In this document: positions 1 through 8,734 of the stretch, one piece after another
Layout of the letters: each line of letters opens with the position of its first letter
Position numbering within the stretch: position 1 is the first letter of the stretch
Assembly: GCF_026723765.1 (NCBI RefSeq)
Contig: NZ_CP113524.1
Location: 3,147,001-3,211,000, forward strand
Length of the DNA: 64,000 bases
DNA from: Lacrimispora xylanolytica
Lineage (GTDB): Bacteria > Bacillota > Clostridia > Lachnospirales > Lachnospiraceae
Direction: 5' to 3'
Made by a program: the position numbers and the translations under genes
Notes under the pieces: model-generated
The model's input: only the letters and a program-made list of their open reading frames with translations
The model's database searches: none
Told to the model about the DNA's origin: nothing

Positions 1-2329
1 AAGCGTGAATCAATCCACCCTGACCGGAGAATCCCATCCAGTCCACAAATCTAAGGATGAGGTAATACGAGATGACCTCTCACGTTCCGAACAGCCTGAT
101 ATGATTTTCGCCGGAACCAACGTAGCGGCAGGAACCTGTAAGGCAATTGTCTATGCGACCGGTATGAATACGGAGTTTGGAAAAATTGCAGGCCTTACCC
201 AGACGCTGAAAGAAGAATTAAGTCCTCTTCAAAAAGAGATGAATAAGCTGACCAGGACTGTTTCCATTCTTGCCATCAGCATTGGTGTCGTATTTTTCCT
301 GCTGTCCATTCTGCTGGTTGGTACAGAATTAGCCGTGGCATTTATTTTCGCCATGGGTATGATCGTAGCGTTTATCCCGGAGGGACTCCTTCCCACCGTT
401 ACCTTATCCCTTGCCATGGGCGTTCAGCGGATGGCCAAAAGAAATGCCCTCATCAAACGTCTTTCTGCTGTGGAGACACTGGGCTGTACCACTGTTATTT
501 GTACGGATAAAACAGGAACTCTGACCCAAAATGAGATGACCGTAAGCAATATCTTTATCGGGGGAAAATCCCTTGATGTAACCGGAGTAGGTTATGACCC
601 TTCGGAAGGCAGAATTCTAGAAAATGGACACCCTGTGGCTCCCGGAACACCAGATTTAAGCAGGCTCTTAAGTGCAGCGGCCCTTTGCTGCAACGCTCAT
701 CTCGTACCCCCAGGCCCGGAATCCTCCCGTTTTACTGTACTTGGAGACCCCACTGAGGCCGCTCTGCTGGTGGCTGCCCAAAAGTACGGCCTAGCACCAG
801 AGGATTTAAATAAGAAAGAACTCCGCCTTCGTGAGCTGCCATTTGATTCTGTAAGAAAACGGATGACCACGATTCACCAGGTCTCAAACGACCGGATCGC
901 CTTTACAAAAGGCGCTCCAAAGGAAGTTCTTGAGCTATGCACCCACATAAGGGTTAATGGAACCTCCATGGAAATGGACGGAAAGACCCGTGCCGAAATC
1001 ATGGAAATCAATGACCGTTATGCAAGAAACGGCCTCAGAGTCCTTGCCGTTGCATCCAGAAACCTAAAAGGCATTACCGGAATTCCTCAAAGCTTAAGCC
1101 AATATACCCCGGAACTTATTGAGCAGGAGCTTACCTTTTTAGGTCTCATTGCCATGGTTGATCCTCCCCGTCCGGAAGTATCCGAAGCGGTTAAGAAATG
1201 TCACAGGGCAGGCATACGGATTATCATGATCACCGGTGACTATGGTCTCACGGCAGAAAGCATTGCCCGCCGAATCGGAATTATAAAAGGGGAACATCCA
1301 AGAATTATTACAGGAATCGAACTTGGGAAAATGCAGCCGGAAGAACTTAAGAAAGCCCTGGAGGGTGAAGTACTCTTTGCCAGAGTGGCGCCGGAACAAA
1401 AGCTGCAGGTGGTAAGTGCACTTCAGGAGATGAAGCATATCGTTGCGGTTACAGGCGACGGAGTCAACGATTCTCCAGCTTTAAAAAAGGCAGACATCGG
1501 TGTTGCCATGGGACTTTCCGGCACTGATGTGGCAAAAGAGGCTGCTGACATGATCCTGACCGATGATAACTTCGCTTCCATTGTCAATGCAGTGGAGGAA
1601 GGGCGTGCAGTCTACAATAATATTCGTAAATTTGCAGTGTACATTTTTAACAGCAATATGGCTGAGGCAGTGCCTATGATTTTCTATCTCTTCTCCAGAG
1701 GTACGATTCCACTTCCCCTGACCATTATGCAGGTACTTTGTATTGACCTTGGAACCGATATGGTACCGGCCATGGGTCTGGGTGCAGAATCACCGGAGCC
1801 TGGCATCATGGATATTCCACCCCGTTCACAAAAAGAGTCTCTGCTGACTAAAAAACTGCTTTCACGTGCCCTCTTATGGTACGGCTCCATGGAAGCAATC
1901 GCCTGTATGGCTGCTTTCTTTTACCTAAACTGGCTGAACGGCTGGCCTGGTACTCCCCTTCCCGGTACAGGGACCATTTACCGGATGGCGACCACCATGA
2001 CATTTGCAGCCATTATACTGGCACAGGTAGGTGCTGTATTTGCCTGCCGGACCGAGCGGGTATCCATCTTTAAAACAGGCTTTCATACCAACAAGCTGAT
2101 TCTTGTGGGAATCTTGGTAGAGCTGATTCTTTTAAGCCTCATCACCTACTTACCGTTCCTCCACAATCTTTTTAATACGGCTCCACTGGGCTTAAAGGAA
2201 TGGGTATTCTTAATCTGGATTCCATTTGCGGTTCTGCTCATTGATGAAATCAGGAAATTCTTCCTGCGAAATCTTAGACCCAGAAAGAATAAAGGAAATT
2301 ATGAGAAGAAGGAGATGTATAATTCATGA
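1..2329 (+). CDS. P-type cation ATPase, Na,K-ATPase-like (P2C-type), 5' end outside window
   Basis: ATP-driven membrane cation pump. The frame is open to the left edge, and the first visible motif is the actuator-loop TGES at about residue 8 of the visible part, so the N-terminus and first membrane helices lie outside. Then come the M4 motif PEGLLP, the phosphorylation site DKTGTLT, the nucleotide-domain KGAPKEV, MITGD, GDGVNDSPALKKADIG and a C-terminal set of membrane helices. M4 PEGLL and the M6 stretch CIDLGTDMVPA resemble Na,K/H,K-ATPase alpha subunits more than SERCA (PEGLPA) or PMA-type pumps, which points to the P2C group. The stop overlaps the start of the first KTN protein by 4 nt, so the two are translationally coupled. 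The transported ion (Na+, K+ or H+) cannot be read from the sequence. Family assignment is firm; substrate is inferred. Confidence 0.93.
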   Translation, partial: SVNQSTLTGESHPVHKSKDEVIRDDLSRSEQPDMIFAGTNVAAGTCKAIVYATGMNTEFGKIAGLTQTLKEELSPLQKEMNKLTRTVSILAISIGVVFFLLSILLVGTELAVAFIFAMGMIVAFIPEGLLPTVTLSLAMGVQRMAKRNALIKRLSAVETLGCTTVICTDKTGTLTQNEMTVSNIFIGGKSLDVTGVGYDPSEGRILENGHPVAPGTPDLSRLLSAAALCCNAHLVPPGPESSRFTVLGDPTEAALLVAAQKYGLAPEDLNKKELRLRELPFDSVRKRMTTIHQVSNDRIAFTKGAPKEVLELCTHIRVNGTSMEMDGKTRAEIMEINDRYARNGLRVLAVASRNLKGITGIPQSLSQYTPELIEQELTFLGLIAMVDPPRPEVSEAVKKCHRAGIRIIMITGDYGLTAESIARRIGIIKGEHPRIITGIELGKMQPEELKKALEGEVLFARVAPEQKLQVVSALQEMKHIVAVTGDGVNDSPALKKADIGVAMGLSGTDVAKEAADMILTDDNFASIVNAVEEGRAVYNNIRKFAVYIFNSNMAEAVPMIFYLFSRGTIPLPLTIMQVLCIDLGTDMVPAMGLGAESPEPGIMDIPPRSQKESLLTKKLLSRALLWYGSMEAIACMAAFFYLNWLNGWPGTPLPGTGTIYRMATTMTFAAIILAQVGAVFACRTERVSIFKTGFHTNKLILVGILVELILLSLITYLPFLHNLFNTAPLGLKEWVFLIWIPFAVLLIDEIRKFFLRNLRPRKNKGNYEKKEMYNS

Positions 2330-2991
2330 GAATGATCATCGTAGGCTGCGGACGAAATGGTTCCGGCCTGGCACTGGCATTAAGTAAAATGGGCCACAAC
2401 GTGACCGTCATAGATTCCAACCCAGGATCATTTAAAGAACTTGGCCCTAATTTTCGGGGAGAGACCATAGAGGGAATTGGGTTTGACCAGGAGGTCCTCT
2501 TAAAGGCACAGATCAAAAAGACCGATGCACTGGCTGCCTTTACCTCCAGTGATGAATCCAATGCGGTAATTGCACGAATCTCCAGAGAAATCTATCACGT
2601 ACCAAAGGTAGTCGCCCGTCTTCATGACAGGGAAAAGGCCGAGATTTATAAACGGCTGGGCGTACAGACCTTATCCTCTACAGCCTGGGGAATACAAAGG
2701 GCTGTGGATCTGCTTTGCTACTCACCGCTTCATACCATATTCAGCATGGGGAACGGAGATGTGGAGCTTGTGGAAATTGAGACCACACCTCTCATGGAAG
2801 GCCATAAGGCTAGTGAACTTTCCATCCCAGGAGAAGTAAACATTGTATCCATTACCAGGGGAAACAAGACCATACTGCCCACAACAGGTACTGCACTGCA
2901 AAAAGGGGATATTCTCTATGTTGCTGCCGCCATATCTTCCTTTGACCGGTTAAAACGCTTATTTGGAATTTCCAATGGAAAGGGGATATAA
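2326..2991 (+). CDS. TrkA/KTN-type NAD-binding regulatory protein, first copy
   Basis: A 221-residue cytoplasmic protein with an N-terminal Rossmann RCK_N domain (GCGRNGSG dinucleotide loop at residues 8-15, acidic D at the end of strand 2) and a C-terminal TrkA_C domain (about 140-215). Proteins of this size normally form rings that gate Trk/Ktr potassium channels in response to nucleotides. No TrkH/KtrB channel is present here. The gene is coupled by a 4-nt overlap to the P-type ATPase and sits 2 nt before a second KTN gene, so its natural partner may be the pump. Family call is strong; the pump-regulator role is inference. It differs clearly from the second copy, so this is not a recent tandem duplication. 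Confidence 0.88.
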   Translation: MRMIIVGCGRNGSGLALALSKMGHNVTVIDSNPGSFKELGPNFRGETIEGIGFDQEVLLKAQIKKTDALAAFTSSDESNAVIARISREIYHVPKVVARLHDREKAEIYKRLGVQTLSSTAWGIQRAVDLLCYSPLHTIFSMGNGDVELVEIETTPLMEGHKASELSIPGEVNIVSITRGNKTILPTTGTALQKGDILYVAAAISSFDRLKRLFGISNGKGI

Positions 2992-2993
2992 AG

Positions 2994-3662
2994 ATGAAGG
3001 TCATAATTATTGGCGGTGGCCAAGTTGGTGCATATTTAGCTTCCCTTCTATTGGAACGGGGGCATGAAATTAAAATCATTGATGTGAGAGAAACCAGGAT
3101 CCCGGTCTTAAAGCGTGACCTTCCTGAGGAATGTGTTATCTGCGGGAATGGAGCCGAGCCAAGGGTCCTGGAAGCCGCTGGGATCAATCAGACCGATGTG
3201 GTGGCCGCCGTGACCGGCTCTGATGAAACAAACCTGGTGGTAGCCACCCTATCCCGCATGGAGTACGGGGTACGCCGTGTGGTAGGAAGGGTAAATAATC
3301 CTAAAAATGCATGGCTCTTTCAGGGAATCATGGGAGTCGATGCCGCTCTTAACCAGGCCGATTTAATGGCTCGACTGGTGGCAGAGGAAATGACAATGGG
3401 CGATATGATGACCCTTTTAAAGCTACACGGCGGTCAATACTCTCTGGTAGAGCGTATAGTGGACCCGGCATCTCCGGCCGCTGGGAAAACGGTAAAGGAG
3501 ATTAATCTGCCCCTGGAATGCGTTCTTGTTGCTATCCTTCGAAAAGACCAGCTTCTTCTTCCCAGAGGAAACACCCATCTGATTGCTGGTGACAAGGTAG
3601 TTGCAATTGCCCATAACTCTTATTTGGACCATCTGGCTGAGACACTGGGATCAGAAAAATAG
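2994..3662 (+). CDS. TrkA/KTN-type NAD-binding regulatory protein, second copy
   Basis: A 222-residue protein with the same architecture as its neighbour: RCK_N with the dinucleotide loop GGGQVG (residues 7-12) and a C-terminal TrkA_C domain (about 140-215). It begins 2 nt after the first KTN stop, so the two are surely in one transcript with the upstream pump. Two unlike KTN subunits suggest a heteromeric ring, as known for some Trk/Ktr systems, but here they pair with a P-type ATPase rather than a visible channel. The partner channel could be encoded outside the window. Function in cation homeostasis is inferred from family and context. Confidence 0.88.
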   Translation: MKVIIIGGGQVGAYLASLLLERGHEIKIIDVRETRIPVLKRDLPEECVICGNGAEPRVLEAAGINQTDVVAAVTGSDETNLVVATLSRMEYGVRRVVGRVNNPKNAWLFQGIMGVDAALNQADLMARLVAEEMTMGDMMTLLKLHGGQYSLVERIVDPASPAAGKTVKEINLPLECVLVAILRKDQLLLPRGNTHLIAGDKVVAIAHNSYLDHLAETLGSEK

Positions 3663-3694
3663 CATTCTGCCAGGGAATGGAGGTGCTTTACAGT

Positions 3695-4438
3695 ATGATA
3701 TTTAAAGAGTTTGGGACCATCAGTGCACCGACCATAGTCCTTCTTCATGAAGGCGGCCTTTCCTGGTGGTCTCTGATGGAAACCATTGAACTGCTGAAGA
3801 AGGATTACCACATCGTAGCTCCCATTATAGACGGACACGGAGAAGATGCACAAACCACCTTTTTAAGTATCCAGGATTCTGCCCGTAAACTGATCCAGTA
3901 TATTGATGAAAATAACAACGGTTCTGTCTTTGCCATGGGCGGTTCCACCCTGGGGGCACAGATAGTCGTTGAGGCACTGTCTCAAAGGACTGATATTGCC
4001 AGGTATGCCATCATAGAAAGTCCTTGGGTGATACCATCTAAGTCTCTGACATTTTTAACGGTTTTGGCAGGCAGACTTGCGTACAGACTTTATCACTGGA
4101 AATGGTTTGCCAGGATCAGAGCCAGAGAATTATCTATAAAGAAACAACATTTTATTGAGTACTTCAGCGACACCAGCTCCATGACAAAAGATTCCCTGAT
4201 AAACATCGCAGTGAATCACTCTTCTTATGCGGTCTCTGACTCATTAAAAAACACCAGAGCCAATGTAATGATTATCATAGGTTCCAGAGAAATTAAGCGT
4301 ATGGACCCTTCCATCCATAAGCTGATTGACATGATACCAGAGACCAAGGTATTTATTGTCCCCGGCATGAAGCCCGGGGAATTCAGCATGATACACAGTA
4401 CAGAGTATTATTATCTGCTCAAACGCATCACCGGATAA
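3695..4438 (+). CDS. alpha/beta hydrolase
   Basis: A 247-residue cytoplasmic alpha/beta-hydrolase-fold protein. The N-terminal strand and oxyanion region read IVLLHEGG, and the nucleophile elbow is GGSTLG (G-x-S-x-x), followed by a lid-like middle part and a C-terminal strand IIIGSREIK. A catalytic Asp/His pair near the C-terminus is not obvious; an Asp-poor end and H396-like positions cannot be assigned by eye. The start was chosen at 3695, not at the in-frame ATG 3677, because GGAGGT at 3679-3684 overlaps that upstream ATG and is spaced 10 nt from 3695. It lies 32 nt after the second KTN gene and probably shares its transcript. Substrate unknown. Confidence 0.75.
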   Translation: MIFKEFGTISAPTIVLLHEGGLSWWSLMETIELLKKDYHIVAPIIDGHGEDAQTTFLSIQDSARKLIQYIDENNNGSVFAMGGSTLGAQIVVEALSQRTDIARYAIIESPWVIPSKSLTFLTVLAGRLAYRLYHWKWFARIRARELSIKKQHFIEYFSDTSSMTKDSLINIAVNHSSYAVSDSLKNTRANVMIIIGSREIKRMDPSIHKLIDMIPETKVFIVPGMKPGEFSMIHSTEYYYLLKRITG

Positions 4439-4449
4439 CGATAGAACCA

Positions 4450-4494
4450 AAACGAGCTTTGAAAACCTGACATACAGGAATTCAAAGCTCGTTT
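4450..4494. terminator. bidirectional terminator between convergent units
   Basis: A perfect 14-bp inverted repeat (AAACGAGCTTTGAA at 4450-4463 and its complement at 4481-4494) lies between the convergent hydrolase and isomerase genes. An A-rich left flank and T-rich right arm allow use in both directions. Confidence 0.75.
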
Positions 4495-4499
4495 CTGCT

Positions 4500-5327
4500 T
4501 TATTTAAAATCCTCAAGAAATTTCCTGGACCATTCCGCATTGTCTGGTGTGCTGTCTTCTATGGTCATCTGGACAAATGGTTTGTCCTTCTTAATAAAAT
4601 TAAGAATGGTATCATACTTCATGGTGCCAGTTCCTGGTGCGCCGGATACTACCTTGTCACCTTCAATGACAAAATCCTTCATATGAACCACGTCCGTATA
4701 CTCTCCCAGATCCTTAATGGCTTCCCCAATCACTTCATCATAACGAACACTGTTTTCTACCGAAAGGAGGTTAACCGGATCCAGAATGATTCTTAAATTA
4801 GGGGAATCAATTTCCTTAAGCACCTTTAACGCCTGTTTGGAGTCATATACAATGTGGCTCCACACTGGTTCTATGGCCATGATAACACCAAATTTTTCCG
4901 CGCATTCTACCACGGGACGAAAATTCTTAATGAAAGTCTGTAAGGATTCCTCTGTATGGCTTTCCGGTACAAAGCGGTATTCTGCATTAGGTGCCCCGGT
5001 TTCCGTACCCACTACGCTGCATCCTAACATGGAGGCAAAACGAAGATGTGCAAAATAACGTTCCTGAATCTTTTTAAGCTCAACCGGATCAGGATGTGCC
5101 AGATTCAGATAACAGCCTAACACTGCAATATCCACATCATACTTGGCAAACAGCTTACGAAGATAGGTAGCATAGCCTGGAGTCAATGCAGAGTCGTCTA
5201 CGGAATGCTCCTTCACCGTTTTGGTTAATGCCAGATGAGCACAGCAAAATCCCTGTTCCTGTGCAATCTTTAATCGTTCTTCTATTGTGCCTGGTGCTAC
5301 ATCGTGTAACCGGATTCCAATCTGCAT
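4500..5327 (-). CDS. sugar phosphate isomerase/epimerase (AP-endonuclease-2 TIM barrel)
   Basis: A 275-residue TIM-barrel protein of the xylose-isomerase-like/AP endonuclease family 2 group. Visible barrel motifs include MAIEPVWSH (metal-binding Glu), ILDPVNLL (Asp), VVHMKDF (His) and a late Glu in MTIEDS, the usual E-D-H-E metal set of sugar epimerases of this family. It is the last gene of the minus-strand pectin transport and GH28 unit, 14 nt after the GH28 stop. By context it should isomerise or epimerise a released uronate or related keto-sugar, but the exact substrate cannot be read from sequence. A short hairpin with a T-tract upstream of GH28 may lower its expression relative to the transporter. 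Confidence 0.82.
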   Translation of the reverse strand: MQIGIRLHDVAPGTIEERLKIAQEQGFCCAHLALTKTVKEHSVDDSALTPGYATYLRKLFAKYDVDIAVLGCYLNLAHPDPVELKKIQERYFAHLRFASMLGCSVVGTETGAPNAEYRFVPESHTEESLQTFIKNFRPVVECAEKFGVIMAIEPVWSHIVYDSKQALKVLKEIDSPNLRIILDPVNLLSVENSVRYDEVIGEAIKDLGEYTDVVHMKDFVIEGDKVVSGAPGTGTMKYDTILNFIKKDKPFVQMTIEDSTPDNAEWSRKFLEDFK

Positions 5328-5341
5328 AATTAACTTCTCCT

Positions 5342-6895
5342 TTATTTTACATCATAGTGATCCACATTGGTCACATCAAACGCTTTCCCAACTTGTCCGG
5401 AAATCGAAACCTGATCAAGAATCAACGTTTCAACGTTATTGATTAAGAAGCCTTTCTTTGAGCATTCCTCGATTCCGCTTAACATGGCTGGTGCACCTTT
5501 GTTTGCTTCCTCTGCAAAAGAAACCTCAACATTCTTAAGTTCAATACGCTCAATCTTCTGTTCTGGAAGTCCGTAAAAGAAGGAAGCAGCCACATGACAA
5601 TTCTCTGCTTTTATGTTTGTGAAATACAGCCCTTTGATGCTGGGAGTCCTCTCATCAACAGGCAAGGCCTCGCGAGACTGTACATAATCGGATTTCCCAT
5701 CTGGATCGCAGAAATAAAAGCTGTTTACCACAAAAGGTGTCATAACATGATCCATGTGGATATGGTCAAAATATATTTCGGAAAGCACAGAATCTTTTCC
5801 CCGACCTCTTCTCGTCTTAATTCTCAACCCTCTGTCGGTATGGCGGAACAGACAGTATTCCACCCGAATGTTTTTAACCCCGGCTCCTACTTCACTTCCT
5901 ACGGTAACCGCACCGTGGCCGTTTTCCATCAGACACTGACGGATCATAATATTCTCAGAAGGTGTTTTATACTTTCTTCCCATATAAATCTTTCCGGACT
6001 TAATGGCAATACAGTCATCTCCTAAAGAGAAATGAACCCCCAGGATCTCAACATCTTTACAGGATTCCGGATCCAATCCGTCTGTATTATGGGAATTGGC
6101 AGGATTATTGATGGTTAAATCAATGAACTTCAAATCTTGGCTAAAGTAAGGGTGAAGCACCCATGCCGGACTGTCCTTCAAAGAAAATCCCTGTAAGCTT
6201 ACATTTTTACATCTCTCTAAAAATACCATACGGGGGCGGAAGGCAATCTTCATCTGCCGAACATCGTGCCACCAGTTATCAAAATCAGCCTGACCATTGA
6301 TCAAACCTCTTCCGTAGATCACAACATCCTCTACATCGATACCAGTAATAATTCCAGCAAACATCGGTAAGGGGTTGCCCTCCCATGTTCCCAGATTATA
6401 ATCTTCCTTTTCGTCATAGCTTTCTATGACACCCGGAAATCTTGGGAATTTGTTACGGTCTGTATCTGCCTGAAGCTCGGCACCTTCGGCAAGCTCTATC
6501 TTAATATGGCTCTTTAAAAACAGGCTGGTAATGTGGTAGGTACCTTTTGGAATAAGTACTCTTCCATCTTTAGGACAAGCCATAATAGCCGCCTGGATAA
6601 AGGGAGTATCATCCTGAATGCCATCCCCCTTTGCCCCGATTTCACGAACATTTAAGGTGACAAACTCATAATCGGTACGAAAAACTACTTCTGCCTTTTT
6701 TCCATCTCTTTCCAAGCAGATATTATAATCCATATCCGGTTTTAAGTCAAATAAAGTAAATACGGTCTTTTTTGTCTCTCCATGGCTTTCTCCATTTACA
6801 TAGATCGTCCCAGGAGTATCATATTCATAGATCTGCTCTGTTATGGTTTCAATGGTTGCAGAACGTGCTGTCTTTAAAGCAACTCTAAGTTTCAT
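5342..6895 (-). CDS. cytoplasmic polygalacturonase-like glycoside hydrolase, GH28
   Basis: A 517-residue GH28 enzyme that hydrolyses alpha-1,4-galacturonosyl or rhamnogalacturonan-type links. Residues 1-80 form a small beta domain (FN3-like by appearance), then a right-handed beta-helix follows. All four GH28 signature sites are visible: NTDGLD at 270-275, DD at 293-294, GHG at 326-328 and RIK at 358-360, which supply the catalytic Asp triad, the His and the Arg/Lys. There is no signal peptide, so it should act inside the cell on imported oligosaccharides, probably exo-acting. It lies between the permease genes and the isomerase. The 77-nt gap upstream holds a small hairpin with a T-tract. 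Confidence 0.93.
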   Translation of the reverse strand: MKLRVALKTARSATIETITEQIYEYDTPGTIYVNGESHGETKKTVFTLFDLKPDMDYNICLERDGKKAEVVFRTDYEFVTLNVREIGAKGDGIQDDTPFIQAAIMACPKDGRVLIPKGTYHITSLFLKSHIKIELAEGAELQADTDRNKFPRFPGVIESYDEKEDYNLGTWEGNPLPMFAGIITGIDVEDVVIYGRGLINGQADFDNWWHDVRQMKIAFRPRMVFLERCKNVSLQGFSLKDSPAWVLHPYFSQDLKFIDLTINNPANSHNTDGLDPESCKDVEILGVHFSLGDDCIAIKSGKIYMGRKYKTPSENIMIRQCLMENGHGAVTVGSEVGAGVKNIRVEYCLFRHTDRGLRIKTRRGRGKDSVLSEIYFDHIHMDHVMTPFVVNSFYFCDPDGKSDYVQSREALPVDERTPSIKGLYFTNIKAENCHVAASFFYGLPEQKIERIELKNVEVSFAEEANKGAPAMLSGIEECSKKGFLINNVETLILDQVSISGQVGKAFDVTNVDHYDVK

Positions 6896-6930
6896 ACTGA
6901 CTTAACCTCGCATTTTCTTTTCGTATATTC

Positions 6931-6959
6931 AAAAAGGCGCAGCAACTTAATACTACGCC
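6931..6959 (-). terminator. intra-operon attenuating hairpin before GH28
   Basis: On the minus strand a 7-bp stem (arms 6953-6959 and 6936-6942, one mismatch) is followed by five U (plus-strand A 6931-6935). It lies between the permease and GH28 genes and probably causes partial termination, giving more transporter than enzyme. Confidence 0.5.
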
Positions 6960-6972
6960 CAATCTAATTCAA

Positions 6973-7824
6973 TTAACCTTTTACGCCTCCGGCTGCGATA
7001 CCATCAATAAAGGCATCCTGTGCACAGAAGAATACAATCAGGGAAGGAATGATAGAGATTAAAGACATCGCTAAAATTCGGTTCCACTGGAATCCAACAT
7101 CACCATCCATTGACATACGTAAGTAAATGGAGTTTGTGTATTTGGGCATATCGGAAACGTAAATGAGGGGTCCCATAAAGTCATTGGTGGTCCACATGAA
7201 CTGGAACAGTGCAACGGAAACCAGAGATGGCTTTAACATAGGAACGATAACATACCATAAGGTTTTAATGGAGTTACATCCATCAATCTTAGCTGCTTCC
7301 TCAAGCTCCTTTGGCACACCCCTTAAGAACTGTACCAGCATGAACAGGAAGTAAGTATCTCCTGCAAACAGAGAAGGAATCACTAATGGAAGATAGGAGT
7401 TTGTCCATCCCCACTGATTGAACATGATGTACTGTGGTGCATTTAAAACTACCTGTGGAAGGAATAAAGTGGAGATCATTAAGGAGAAAAGGATTGCTTT
7501 TCCCTTAAATTCAAACCGTCCGAAACCGTAAGCAGTAATGGTTGCAGAGAAAACAGTGAAAATTACTTTAGGTACTACGATTTTATAAGTGTTGAGCATG
7601 GACTTGATTAAGTTAATCTTGCCGCCGTAATCAACAAATGCATTGTCATATCCGTCCATAACAGGATTCTTTGGCCAGAACCATGCGCTGGTAAAAATCT
7701 CAGAGTTTGTTTTAAAGGTAGCTCCCACCATCCAGATCAGGGGGTATACCATAATGAAACCTACAGCAATAAGAAGCGTATAACGAATCACTGTACTGAT
7801 TTGTCTTCTAGTCTCTTTCGTCAT
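6973..7824 (-). CDS. carbohydrate ABC transporter permease, MalG family
   Basis: A 283-residue inner-membrane permease with about six hydrophobic helices and the cytoplasmic EAA loop LEEAAKIDGCNS near residue 180, where the ATPase docks. It pairs with the MalF-type permease 5 nt upstream. No ATPase gene is present in the locus, so a shared MsiK/UgpC-type ATPase elsewhere is expected, as is common in Firmicute CUT1 systems. Context (GH28, GH105, two solute-binding proteins) indicates pectic oligosaccharide import; that substrate is inference. Confidence 0.93.
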   Translation of the reverse strand: MTKETRRQISTVIRYTLLIAVGFIMVYPLIWMVGATFKTNSEIFTSAWFWPKNPVMDGYDNAFVDYGGKINLIKSMLNTYKIVVPKVIFTVFSATITAYGFGRFEFKGKAILFSLMISTLFLPQVVLNAPQYIMFNQWGWTNSYLPLVIPSLFAGDTYFLFMLVQFLRGVPKELEEAAKIDGCNSIKTLWYVIVPMLKPSLVSVALFQFMWTTNDFMGPLIYVSDMPKYTNSIYLRMSMDGDVGFQWNRILAMSLISIIPSLIVFFCAQDAFIDGIAAGGVKG

Positions 7825-7829
7825 GTTAT

Positions 7830-8729
7830 CTACCTCCCGTCCTCATCTGAATAGTAAACCCACTTCTTCTGGCTTACGAACGCCACAGCCGTAAAGGTCA
7901 TAACGATAAGGAACAGAATCCATGCCTGTGCACTTGCCATACCCATCTTGTGACGTAAGAATGCGTTGTTGTAAATCAAGATGGAAATAAGTGTTGTCGC
8001 TCCGTTTGGTCCTCCCTTTGTTACAAGGAATGGTCCGTTGAACTCCTGGAATGCCTGACATAACTGGGTAATCAGATTGTAGAAAATAACTGGTGTGATA
8101 AGCGGAACTGTGATCTTAAAAAACTGTGTCCACTTTCCTGCTCCATCAATAGATGCTGCTTCATAGAGATCTTCTGATACCCCCTTTAGAGCGGCAAGGA
8201 AGATAACCATGGCAGATCCAAACTGCCATACTCTTAAAAGAATGATAACTGCAAGAGCGCCGTTGGCAGATGCCATCCAGTTGATTTTTTCAGCTCCGAA
8301 AGCGCCAATTACGGTATTGATCAGACCGTCTGTATTAAATACCGCTCTCCAAAGAATTGCTATGGCAATGGAACCACCAAGAATGGAGGGAATGTAATAT
8401 GCAGTTCTAAAGAAGTTTACACCCTTTAATTTAAAATTTAGAATATATGCAATGAATAATGCAAATGTCAGCTTTACAGGAACATCAATAATTGCATATT
8501 TGAATGTAACCATGAAAGCTCTTCTGATGTCAGAATCTGTAAAAATCTTATTATAGTTCATCAAACCTGTCTTTGTTACACCACTGAACAGGTCATAATT
8601 TGTAAAGCTATAGTACAGTGAAGATGCGAACGGATAAACTTTAAAAAGTATAAATCCAATCAGCCACGGTAGCACAAAGAAAAATCCTGCATTCTCTGCC
8701 AGGAACTTATGAATACCCTTAGACTTCAT
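7830..8729 (-). CDS. carbohydrate ABC transporter permease, MalF family
   Basis: A 299-residue membrane protein with an N-terminal cytoplasmic start (KGIHKFLAEN), six predicted helices and an EAA loop (YEAASIDGAGKWT, about residue 195). It is the first permease of the pair and starts 5 nt after the 222-residue degenerate GH105-like gene. It should form a heterodimer with the MalG-type protein and receive substrate from one or both binding lipoproteins of the locus. The LplB/YtcP-like family is common for uronate-containing oligosaccharides. Confidence 0.93.
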   Translation of the reverse strand: MKSKGIHKFLAENAGFFFVLPWLIGFILFKVYPFASSLYYSFTNYDLFSGVTKTGLMNYNKIFTDSDIRRAFMVTFKYAIIDVPVKLTFALFIAYILNFKLKGVNFFRTAYYIPSILGGSIAIAILWRAVFNTDGLINTVIGAFGAEKINWMASANGALAVIILLRVWQFGSAMVIFLAALKGVSEDLYEAASIDGAGKWTQFFKITVPLITPVIFYNLITQLCQAFQEFNGPFLVTKGGPNGATTLISILIYNNAFLRHKMGMASAQAWILFLIVMTFTAVAFVSQKKWVYYSDEDGR

Positions 8730-8734
8730 ACTGC

